NCBI GenBank assembly: GCA_946477855.1
Contig: CAMKZU010000007.1
Location: 1 to 64,000, forward strand
Source of the DNA: an uncultured Lactobacillus sp.
GTDB taxonomy: Bacteria > Bacillota > Bacilli > Lactobacillales > Lactobacillaceae
Length of the DNA: 64,000 nt
Direction: 5' to 3'
The translations under genes and the position numbers were made by a program. Under the pieces are notes generated by a model. That model did no database searches. It had not been told where the DNA came from and worked only from the letters and a program-made list of their open reading frames with translations. Shown one piece after another: positions 57,331-64,000 of the stretch. How positions within the stretch are numbered: the stretch's first letter is position 1; every line of letters begins with the position of its first letter.

Positions 57331-58677
57331 ATGACAAAAGAAATTACAAGTGCAGCCATTGATGATTTCACAAAAGATTTAGCGAATCACTCTGGTATTA
57401 ATATTGCCAGTCATGCTGCCCAAGAAAATGGCATCTATAAGGCTAGTCAAAACCTGCAATCTAAGATTGATTTAACACCAACCTTTTCAGTAGAAATTGA
57501 TACTGGCAAGCCTGCTGATCAAAAGCAGTCAGGTCGTTGCTGGATGTTCTCTGCATTGAATACTATGCGCCATCCAATCCAAAAGGAATTTAAGATTAAG
57601 GATTTTGAATTATCACAAAATTACACTAATTTCTGGGATAAATTTGAAAAATCAAACTTTTTCTTTGAAAATGTGATTGCTTCAGCCAAGAAACCACTCG
57701 GTGACCGTAAAGTTAGCTTCTTGTTTGCAACACCACAACAAGATGGTGGTCAATGGGACATGCTTTGTGGACTAGTAGAGAAATATGGAATCGTACCTAA
57801 GTCAGTTTATCCAGAAACAGCTAATTCCAATAATTCAAGTGCTTTAAATGATACTTTGAATACCCTTTTGCGTAAAGATGGCTTAGAATTACGCAATTTA
57901 GTTAACGCCGGCAAGTCAGAAGATGAAGTTGAGCAACGCAAGAATGACTTTTTAAACGAAGTCTTCCGCATTTTGGCTATTTCATTAGGAGTTCCGCCAA
58001 AGAAATTTGACTTTGAATATAAAGATGATGATGGTAATTATCACCGTGAAGCAGGAATTACGCCTAAGGAGTTCTTTGATAAATTCGTAGGCATGAATTT
58101 GGAAGATCACGTTTCAATCATTAATTCACCTACAGATGATAAACCATATCATAAAGTTTTTTCCGTTGAGTACTTGGGTAATGTTGTTGGTGGTCGGCAA
58201 GTTCGCCATCTTAACGTCAAAATTTCTGAAATGAAAGATTTGATTATTAAACAACTTAAAGCTGGCGAAGTTGTTTGGTTTGGTTCAAATGTTGGTAAAG
58301 ATTCAGAAAGACAACTTGGTTTGCTAGATACAGATATTTATAAGCGCGATGAGCTATTTGACGTTGACTTTTCAATGTCAAAAGCAGACATGCTTGATTC
58401 CAGTGAAAGCATGATGGATCACGCTATGGTTATCACTGGTGTTGACTTAGTTGATGACAAGCCTACTAAATGGAAGATTGAAAACTCTTGGGGAGAAAAG
58501 CCTGGCTTTAAAGGTTACTTTGTAATGAGCGATTCCTGGTTTGACAGTTTTGTTTACCAAGCAGTTATCAACAAGAAATTCTTACCTGATGACTTAAAGA
58601 AAGCTTTTGATGAAGGTGCTAAAGACCCAATTCAATTATTACCTTGGGATCCAATGGGCGCATTAGCATTTAAGTAA
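57331..58677 (+). CDS. pepC: Aminopeptidase C (PepC, bleomycin-hydrolase family)
   Basis: A 448-residue cytoplasmic C1 cysteine aminopeptidase, a major peptidase of lactobacilli. Active-site motifs: QSGRCWMFSA with Cys70, DHAMVITG with His364 and ENSWG with Asn385. The start at 57331 follows AAGGAGGA; a frame 8 codons longer would overlap this site. The C-terminal DPMGALAFK resembles the self-capping tail of the hexameric enzyme. A probable single-gene unit with a terminator after it. Confidence 0.97.
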   Translation: MTKEITSAAIDDFTKDLANHSGINIASHAAQENGIYKASQNLQSKIDLTPTFSVEIDTGKPADQKQSGRCWMFSALNTMRHPIQKEFKIKDFELSQNYTNFWDKFEKSNFFFENVIASAKKPLGDRKVSFLFATPQQDGGQWDMLCGLVEKYGIVPKSVYPETANSNNSSALNDTLNTLLRKDGLELRNLVNAGKSEDEVEQRKNDFLNEVFRILAISLGVPPKKFDFEYKDDDGNYHREAGITPKEFFDKFVGMNLEDHVSIINSPTDDKPYHKVFSVEYLGNVVGGRQVRHLNVKISEMKDLIIKQLKAGEVVWFGSNVGKDSERQLGLLDTDIYKRDELFDVDFSMSKADMLDSSESMMDHAMVITGVDLVDDKPTKWKIENSWGEKPGFKGYFVMSDSWFDSFVYQAVINKKFLPDDLKKAFDEGAKDPIQLLPWDPMGALAFK

Positions 58678-58711
58678 AATTATTAGTTATATAAAATTAG
58701 TTAAAATATAA

Positions 58712-58746
58712 AACAGCATTGAGAAAATTTTTCAATGCTGTTTTTA
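58712..58746. terminator. Terminator between pepC and the second ABC operon
   Basis: AACAGCATTGA and TCAATGCTGTT form a perfect 11-bp stem, followed by TTTTATATG on the plus strand. It lies between the convergent pepC and the ABC ATPase gene and could act in both directions. Confidence 0.85.
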
Positions 58747-58776
58747 TATGCTTTGAGCAAGTATTTTATACTGCTT

Positions 58777-59376
58777 TTATTTTTCTTGCAGTATTCCTTG
58801 TCGCAATATAAAGAGACGATCATATTTAAGCTCATTAATTTGATCGTGGCTGGCAACTACTACAATTTTATTTTGCTGTTTTAATTTTTTTAGCAGGGCC
58901 ACAAATAAGCTAATGCTCTCTTGATCAATTCCACGAGTTGGCTCATCAAGCAAAATGACATTTTGGTTTTCCATCACAGCTTGAATAATACCCACCTTTT
59001 GCCTCATACCGACAGAATACTTAGCTATGGGTTCTGGATCATCAGGATCAAGCATAAAATGCCTTAGTAAATCCCTAACTATTTTCTCATTAAACCGTTT
59101 ATTAAGATTAGCCAGAAAATGAAGATTGGACATGGCCGATTCATATTCTAAAAAATCAGGATTTTCTATTAACGCGCCTACAACATCATTTTCACCCAGC
59201 CTAATTTCACCGCTGTCTGCCTTTAATAAACCGGTAATAATTTTAAAAATGGTGGACTTCCCAGAACCATTAATACCTGAGATATGAATCAGCTCACCAG
59301 GTTTAGCTAGCAAAGATACGTTTTTTAAAACCAGCTTCTGACCGAAAGACTTTTTTATTTGCCTAAGCTCTAACAT
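58777..59376 (-). CDS. ABC transporter ATP-binding protein
   Basis: A 199-residue ABC ATPase. Walker A GINGSGKST is near 35-43, signature YSVGMRQK near 120, Walker B VILLDEPTRGIDQES near 139. It ends the three-gene unit whose two membrane proteins lie upstream. Substrate unknown; ATPases of this shape serve ABC-2 exporters. Confidence 0.88.
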   Translation of the reverse strand: MLELRQIKKSFGQKLVLKNVSLLAKPGELIHISGINGSGKSTIFKIITGLLKADSGEIRLGENDVVGALIENPDFLEYESAMSNLHFLANLNKRFNEKIVRDLLRHFMLDPDDPEPIAKYSVGMRQKVGIIQAVMENQNVILLDEPTRGIDQESISLFVALLKKLKQQNKIVVVASHDQINELKYDRLFILRQGILQEK

Positions 59377-59385
59377 TATTTCTCC

Positions 59386-59970
59386 TTAAAAGCCACCATA
59401 AATTTCATGAATAGCCCGATATAATTCGTCATACAAAGGACTATAACTAACCAAAATATTCTTCTCTATATAGTAATGGTAAATTAAGTCTATGAGTATG
59501 ACTATTAACAATAATAAATATGGTCTATGCCAGTTGTAGCCTCCAACTAGGAACCAAAGCAGAAGTAAAAAAACAAGCACATGCAGTATTATGAGTTCAG
59601 TGCCCAAAATAGGGCTGCCAAATTTAAATAGAGGGTAACCAGTTAAAAAATAGGGACCAAATAATCCTAATACAAATAATAAGCAATAAATTGCAGCCAG
59701 TATTATTAAATGAAATATCATCCACCTTCTCTTTCTTCTCACCGTTATAAACACATTAATGTTGCGAAAAGTAAGTATCTGGTTATAGAGAAGCAAAAAG
59801 ACTGCTGGCTGCAAATACAACGATACCAAATGAAAATTGAGATATTCATTTGGCAATTCCATAGTTTCTGGTGAGCCTGTTTTTATCAGAATAATGCTTC
59901 CTATTAATCCTATAAAAAATATGATAAAACCAATTAAAACAAGTCTGTGGGATATTCGCTTTAAACGCAT
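59386..59970 (-). CDS. Membrane protein, probable ABC transporter permease
   Basis: A 194-residue membrane protein with about six hydrophobic segments. I start at the ATG at 59970, where the preceding gene stops, giving MRLKRISHRLVLIGF; the frame allows another start 11 codons upstream that overlaps the previous gene by 31 bases and has no ribosome-binding site. No family recognised. Its place between a permease and an ATPase indicates a transporter part. Confidence 0.65.
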   Translation of the reverse strand: MRLKRISHRLVLIGFIIFFIGLIGSIILIKTGSPETMELPNEYLNFHLVSLYLQPAVFLLLYNQILTFRNINVFITVRRKRRWMIFHLIILAAIYCLLFVLGLFGPYFLTGYPLFKFGSPILGTELIILHVLVFLLLLWFLVGGYNWHRPYLLLLIVILIDLIYHYYIEKNILVSYSPLYDELYRAIHEIYGGF

Positions 59971-59972
59971 AA

Positions 59973-60800
59973 TCAGCCCAGCCTTCTTTTCTGCTGCTGC
60001 CATAATTTAATTAGGTAAGCCGCAAATAACAAATAAAGCAGCGCCACTACCATAAAAAGCAAATAGGAATTAATCGGCGGCAAGCGGGATCCTAACGCAA
60101 ACTGACCTGGTGCAAGTACAGCAAATGGAAACCACGAATACGAGACAAAAAGCCAAAATTTACTGCCCATGGATATTAAAATTGACAATAAAGTCAGACC
60201 TAAACCCACACACGGACCTAAAACTAAATAAATACTATTTTTTGAAACAAAAAGACCAATGCTGAAAATTAAAATAGCAAAAATACCCCAACCAACAGCA
60301 GCTAATATAACGTACGAACATAAATCGATTAATTGGTTAGTAGAAAAATATCCTGGTCTGGCACCAATATATAATTTTAGAGGTCTGGTTTTAAAGAAAA
60401 ACGGATAATAAAATACACTAATCAATGCTAACTGGTAGATATTAGTTATTAAAGAAAACAGAAATCCAACAACAAAGGAGTTAATGACCCCGGTTTTCAG
60501 AAATTTATGATAGCCGACTCTTTGCTGAACAGCGCCGAACATATTATTATTTTTAAAATAGATTAGGAGACCTGTTCCAAAAGTGGGAACGAATGCCAAC
60601 ATCATAACTAAACTTATGATATTTTCATTCCAGCCATTCGGCTGAATGGAAAAGAAAAGCATTACAGAAATGTCAACTGCTTTGCCGTTTGCTGGAATTA
60701 ATCCTGCCCCATCTTTAGCAGCCGTTACAAATTGCCAGGTAATCAAAAGAAGATAAATAATTAAAATAATCAGAACAAATTTTTTGGTTCGGCTTAGCAT
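59973..60800 (-). CDS. Membrane protein, probable ABC transporter permease
   Basis: A 275-residue protein with one N-terminal membrane segment, a short exposed loop near 30-45, then about five further membrane segments, an ABC-2-like permease plan. The frame starts at 60815, but GAGG stands nine bases before the internal ATG at 60800, and the likely transcript start near 60827 leaves little leader for the earlier codon, so I prefer 60800. First gene of the operon. No sequence resemblance to the permeases at 21-23 kb that I can see. Confidence 0.68.
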   Translation of the reverse strand: MLSRTKKFVLIILIIYLLLITWQFVTAAKDGAGLIPANGKAVDISVMLFFSIQPNGWNENIISLVMMLAFVPTFGTGLLIYFKNNNMFGAVQQRVGYHKFLKTGVINSFVVGFLFSLITNIYQLALISVFYYPFFFKTRPLKLYIGARPGYFSTNQLIDLCSYVILAAVGWGIFAILIFSIGLFVSKNSIYLVLGPCVGLGLTLLSILISMGSKFWLFVSYSWFPFAVLAPGQFALGSRLPPINSYLLFMVVALLYLLFAAYLIKLWQQQKRRLG

Positions 60801-60829
60801 TTGCACCATCCTCATAATAATATATCTTT

Positions 60830-60862
60830 GAATACTATATCAGATATAACATTAATTATCAA
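60830..60862 (-). promoter_or_regulatory. Promoter/operator of the second ABC operon
   Basis: Minus strand: TTGATA, 17 bases, TATAGT, an almost ideal promoter. The 14-base CTGATATAGTATTC that includes the -10 box also occurs upstream of the first ABC operon (23973-23987), with TTGATA at similar distance. Confidence 0.7.
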
Positions 60863-60885
60863 ATAAATGGTGTGCCAAAAAAGTT

Positions 60886-60920
60886 ACAAAAAATTTACCT
60901 ATTTTTTATAGGAAATTGTT
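60886..60920 (-). terminator. Terminator of galT
   Basis: On the minus strand AATTTCCTA and TAGGTAAATT pair (one bulge) around TAAAAAA, followed by TTTTTG, about 45 bases after the galT stop. Confidence 0.7.
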
Positions 60921-60960
60921 TTATTTTGCTCATATGGATCTTTTAAACAAAAGCCAAAAT

Positions 60961-62439
60961 TTAATTTAGCCCGACCTCCTTAACAAAACGCATAAAGGCT
61001 GCTTTCCCATCAGCGGTTTGCTTGAAAACTCCTGCATCTTCTAAGACGCGAGCAAAAACAAGACCTAATTCTTTTTGCAAAATCTGATCTGCATTTTCAC
61101 TAGTTATTTCATACTTGCTTTTAATTTTCTTAGCCCAGTCAAGATGCATTGGTGCAATTCTGTTAGGTTGGTCAAGCAAAAACTTTTTTACTTCAAGCAA
61201 TTCAGGTTTCAATCGTGGTGGAAAAATTGCTAATCCCATTACTTCAATTAAACCGATATTTTCTTTTTTAATGTGTTGTACATCAGCATGGGGATGGAAA
61301 ATTCCATCAGGATATTTATCTGAAGTCTGATTGTCTCTGAGAACTAAATCAAGTTCATAAGTTTGTCCATGTAAACGAGCAATTGGAGTAATTGTATGAT
61401 GGGGCGTATTAGCAGTAAACGCCCTAACATCAACTTTTTCATCACTATAACTTTGCCAAACTGTCAAAATTTTATCTGCTAGTTTGACCAAACTTTTTTG
61501 ATTTTTGCTTCTTAGCCGGATAACTGACATGGGCCACTTGACGACACCTGCTTCGACATCATCAAATTCCTTAAAATTAAGTTTTTTATAAATTGGTGCT
61601 TTTTCCATGGGAAAGCGATGCTTGCCACCCTGATAATGTTCGTGCGCTAAAATCGAACCACCCACGATTGGCAAATCCGCATTGCTACCAACAAAATAAC
61701 CCGGAAATTTAGCCACAATCTCCAGCAAATTAGCAAAAGTCTGTTTATTGATTACCATCGGTTCATGCTTTGGCGCTAAGAAAATACAGTGTTCATTAAA
61801 ATAGGCGTAAGGTGAATACTGAAAACCCCAAATTTCATTTCCCAACTGAAAACGAATGATACGGTGGTTAGTGCGCGCAGGATAATTCACATGTCCCAGG
61901 TAGCCTTCATTTTCCATACATAACTGACACTTTGGGTATGAATTTGCTTTGGCTTGTTTGGCTGCTGCAATTTCTTTAGGATCCTTTTCCGGCTTGGAAA
62001 GATTAATTGTAATTTCTAAGTCGCCATATTTACTTGCAGCTGTAAAGTAAATATTTTTTACAATAGCTCTAGTTTTAATATAATTACTATCTTTACCCAT
62101 TTGGTAAAAATCAGCTATCGCTTTTTGTGGTGAACTCTCATAAGTTTGCCAGAAATTGCGGTTAACAACGCTTGGTCTAGGGACAATCAAATTCATTAAT
62201 TGTGCATCAAGGACATCAATAGCGGAATTATTGGCTGAGCACTTCCCTGAATTTTGGGCAACCTGAATCAGCTCGTCTTTAAGATCCAGTAGATCCTTCT
62301 TACTGGTTGCTACCTTTCTTGCCTCATCACCAACAAGGGCCAAAATTCTATTTCTCAAATAAATACGATCAAGTTCTGTAAAATCGCTGTGGGCAATAAC
62401 TTGCGTAATGAAATTCTCAATTAGATTCGTTTTATCCAT
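60961..62439 (-). CDS. galT: UDP-glucose--hexose-1-phosphate uridylyltransferase, class II GalT
   Basis: A 492-residue enzyme of the Leloir pathway that exchanges UMP between UDP-glucose and galactose 1-phosphate. It is the long Firmicute class II type. Landmarks include [21 protein letters not shown] near 190, [11 protein letters not shown] near 272, and HHTITPIA near 358. It starts 15 bases after galK. Confidence 0.95.
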   Translation of the reverse strand: MDKTNLIENFITQVIAHSDFTELDRIYLRNRILALVGDEARKVATSKKDLLDLKDELIQVAQNSGKCSANNSAIDVLDAQLMNLIVPRPSVVNRNFWQTYESSPQKAIADFYQMGKDSNYIKTRAIVKNIYFTAASKYGDLEITINLSKPEKDPKEIAAAKQAKANSYPKCQLCMENEGYLGHVNYPARTNHRIIRFQLGNEIWGFQYSPYAYFNEHCIFLAPKHEPMVINKQTFANLLEIVAKFPGYFVGSNADLPIVGGSILAHEHYQGGKHRFPMEKAPIYKKLNFKEFDDVEAGVVKWPMSVIRLRSKNQKSLVKLADKILTVWQSYSDEKVDVRAFTANTPHHTITPIARLHGQTYELDLVLRDNQTSDKYPDGIFHPHADVQHIKKENIGLIEVMGLAIFPPRLKPELLEVKKFLLDQPNRIAPMHLDWAKKIKSKYEITSENADQILQKELGLVFARVLEDAGVFKQTADGKAAFMRFVKEVGLN

Positions 62440-62454
62440 CTCAACTTTCCAACA

Positions 62455-63618
62455 TCATAAAACTTTTGTACCATCAGCTGTTTCTGCAATATAAAATGAA
62501 GGCAAATAGCCTATTTGTTCTTGATAGCTATCTGCGACATTCTTTTTAAAAGCTGCAACCTTATTTTTGGCAACCAAAGCTATCGCACAGCCGCCAAAGC
62601 CGGCACCAGTCATTCTCGCACCCAAAACTCCAGGTTGCTTCCAGGCAGTATGAACCAATGTATCAAGTTCTTTACCCGTCACTTCATAGTCATATTCTAA
62701 AGAGACGTGTGAAGCATTCATTAAGTGACCAAACTCATTTAGATCACCCTTTTGCAGTGCTTTTTCAGCATTTAATGTGCGTTCATTTTCCCAGACTGCG
62801 TGACGACAGCGTTTCAGCAGGTTTTCTGTTGGCAAAAGATAGCTATGCTCATCAAAAGTTAAATTATCCAATTCACCAAGCGATTGAATTGACAGTTTCT
62901 CCTGCAAAAATTGCAGACCCTTTTCGCATTCAGCTCTGCGCTCATTATATTTTGAGTCCGCTAAAGTTCTCTTCTTGTTAGTGTTCATAATAACGATAAC
63001 ATTATCTTTCAAGTCAAGTGGTACCAGCTCAGACTCCACCTTTTCGGTATCAAGCAGAATGGCGTGATCCTTTTTACTCATTGCTACAGCATATTGATCC
63101 ATAATGCCGGAGTTAACACCAATAAAGTCGTTTTCGGTTTTGACTCCCATTTTAACAATTTCTAACTTAGAAAAAGTTAGTTTAAACTGGTCCTGCAATA
63201 AAATACCAATTATCATTTCTAGGGCTGCAGACGAAGATAAACCAGCACCATCAGGAATATTGCCATTAATGTAAATGTTAAGGCCATGTTCAATCTTTGC
63301 CCCATTTTCGAGCATAAAATGGAGCATTCCCTTAGCATAATTTGCCCAGGAATCTTCTTTGGCAAACTGCAGCTGGCGCATATCAGTTTCTACTACGCCC
63401 ATATCGGCAAAATTAGCAGAATAAAAGCAAAATCTTTCATCAGTCCGCGGACTGGCTGCACCATAAATTCCTAAAGATATTGCACAGGGGAACACATGAC
63501 CCCCATTATAATCAGTGTGCTCACCAATTAAGTTAATTCTACCAGGCGAAAAATAACAGCCGGTTGGTTCTTGATGATAAATATTACTAAATTCTTGCTT
63601 GAGTTCTTTAATTTTCAT
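62455..63618 (-). CDS. galK: Galactokinase
   Basis: A 387-residue GHMP kinase that phosphorylates galactose at C1. Galactokinase signature [15 protein letters not shown] (26-40), ATP loop [13 protein letters not shown] near 115 and [12 protein letters not shown] near 337 are all present. The ATG at 63618 follows AAGGA; a frame 13 codons longer lacks support. First gene of the galK-galT pair; no galM or galE in the window and no catabolite operator that I could identify. Confidence 0.96.
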   Translation of the reverse strand: MKIKELKQEFSNIYHQEPTGCYFSPGRINLIGEHTDYNGGHVFPCAISLGIYGAASPRTDERFCFYSANFADMGVVETDMRQLQFAKEDSWANYAKGMLHFMLENGAKIEHGLNIYINGNIPDGAGLSSSAALEMIIGILLQDQFKLTFSKLEIVKMGVKTENDFIGVNSGIMDQYAVAMSKKDHAILLDTEKVESELVPLDLKDNVIVIMNTNKKRTLADSKYNERRAECEKGLQFLQEKLSIQSLGELDNLTFDEHSYLLPTENLLKRCRHAVWENERTLNAEKALQKGDLNEFGHLMNASHVSLEYDYEVTGKELDTLVHTAWKQPGVLGARMTGAGFGGCAIALVAKNKVAAFKKNVADSYQEQIGYLPSFYIAETADGTKVL

Positions 63619-63717
63619 TTTTATCTGTTCCTTTTTAAAAGCGCTATCAAAAGTCAATAAACTTATTATACTTCTTTTTTTATTACCAGCAATGCCTGGC
63701 CAAAAAGCAAAAACAAA

Positions 63718-63754
63718 CTAAAAGAGTTTCACATCAACATGAAACTCTTCTTAA
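63718..63754 (-). terminator. Terminator of the gene running off the right edge
   Basis: AAGAGTTTCA and TGAAACTCTT form a 10-bp stem; on the minus strand TTTTAGTTTGTTTTTG follows. It lies six bases past the stop codon of the partial gene and isolates it from galK. Confidence 0.75.
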
Positions 63755-63759
63755 GTTTA

Positions 63760-64000
63760 TTACCAAATATGTAGCAGTCTATCGGGATGCAACTTGCATA
63801 AATTAAATTGGTGCACATGCTGCGGACGGCTTTGCGGAAATGATTCCAAGAAATCCGCTGGATTAGCCAGACCAGTAGAGTACGACCACACACTTTTAAC
63901 TTTTTTAATCGGATCAAGCATTTCATTTCGAATCGGAAAAGCCGAAATTAAAAAATGTTTGTGATGAAACTTAAAAACAAAAAATGGCAATCGAAAGTCA
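63760..64000 (-). CDS. C-terminal part of an unknown protein, cut by the window edge
   Basis: The minus-strand frame is open from the window edge to a TAA at 63760, about 79 residues. It is rich in Phe, His and Pro (for example FFVFKFHHKHFLISAF and FPQSRPQHVHQF) and ends HPDRLLHIW. A terminator follows the stop, so it is likely a real gene end. I do not recognise a family. Confidence 0.55.
   Translation of the reverse strand, partial: DFRLPFFVFKFHHKHFLISAFPIRNEMLDPIKKVKSVWSYSTGLANPADFLESFPQSRPQHVHQFNLCKLHPDRLLHIW

Overview
The window is an AT-rich piece of a low-GC Firmicutes chromosome. Gene content and order point to Lactobacillus sensu stricto (the L. delbrueckii/acidophilus-type group): the dnaX-ybaB-recR-yaaL-tmk-darA-holB-yabA block, cysS-mrnC-rlmB-sigH-rpmG-secE-nusG-rplK-rplA, a surface protein with a SLAP (S-layer-associated) domain, PepC, a class II GalT, and an HrcA/CIRCE-controlled groESL. 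I cannot name the species. Most genes lie on the minus strand. I see no prophage, CRISPR array, tRNA or rRNA.

Layout, low to high coordinate: (1) 0.07-5.7 kb: TetR-like regulator, CshB-like helicase, NrnA, DinB, Zwf. (2) 5.9-12.6 kb: yajC and the recombination/mismatch-repair run ruvB-ruvA-mutL-mutS. (3) 12.7-15.0 kb: pcp with a DUF979/DUF969 membrane pair. (4) 15.1-17.8 kb: groEL-groES under two CIRCE operators, then rex. (5) 18.1-20.7 kb: ABC-F protein and a GNAT, both on the plus strand. (6) 21.0-23.9 kb: a three-gene ABC exporter-type operon, followed by a gene-free stretch with a possible mobile-element relic. (7) 24.6-34.4 kb: two long housekeeping operons, tmk to tsaD and dnaX to yaaL. 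(8) 34.4-35.7 kb: the small SRP RNA, tadA and an RsmC-like methylase. (9) 35.8-40.6 kb: a cell-wall cluster with an unknown secreted protein, a SLAP+CAP protein, an L,D-transpeptidase, a D,D-carboxypeptidase and an NlpC/P60 gene broken by one in-frame amber codon. (10) 40.7-49.2 kb: ribosomal-protein and transcription genes with the whole pst phosphate-uptake operon lying between rplKA and rplJL. (11) 49.4-56.8 kb: sigH, rlmB, mrnC, cysS, gltX, radA, dut. (12) 56.9-63.6 kb: small GNAT, pepC, a second ABC operon, galT and galK, and the tail of an unknown protein at the edge.

Most of the window is conserved core. The points that stand out are: MutL has lost every recognisable endonuclease/zinc motif although MutS looks intact; rplK and rplA each carry their own L1-operator-like RNA element resembling the 23S L1 site; two CIRCE elements bracket the groESL promoter and the upstream one can also serve as the rex terminator; the two separate ABC operons share a near-identical promoter/operator; and a surface hydrolase reading frame is split by a single TAG. 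No wholly new system is evident.
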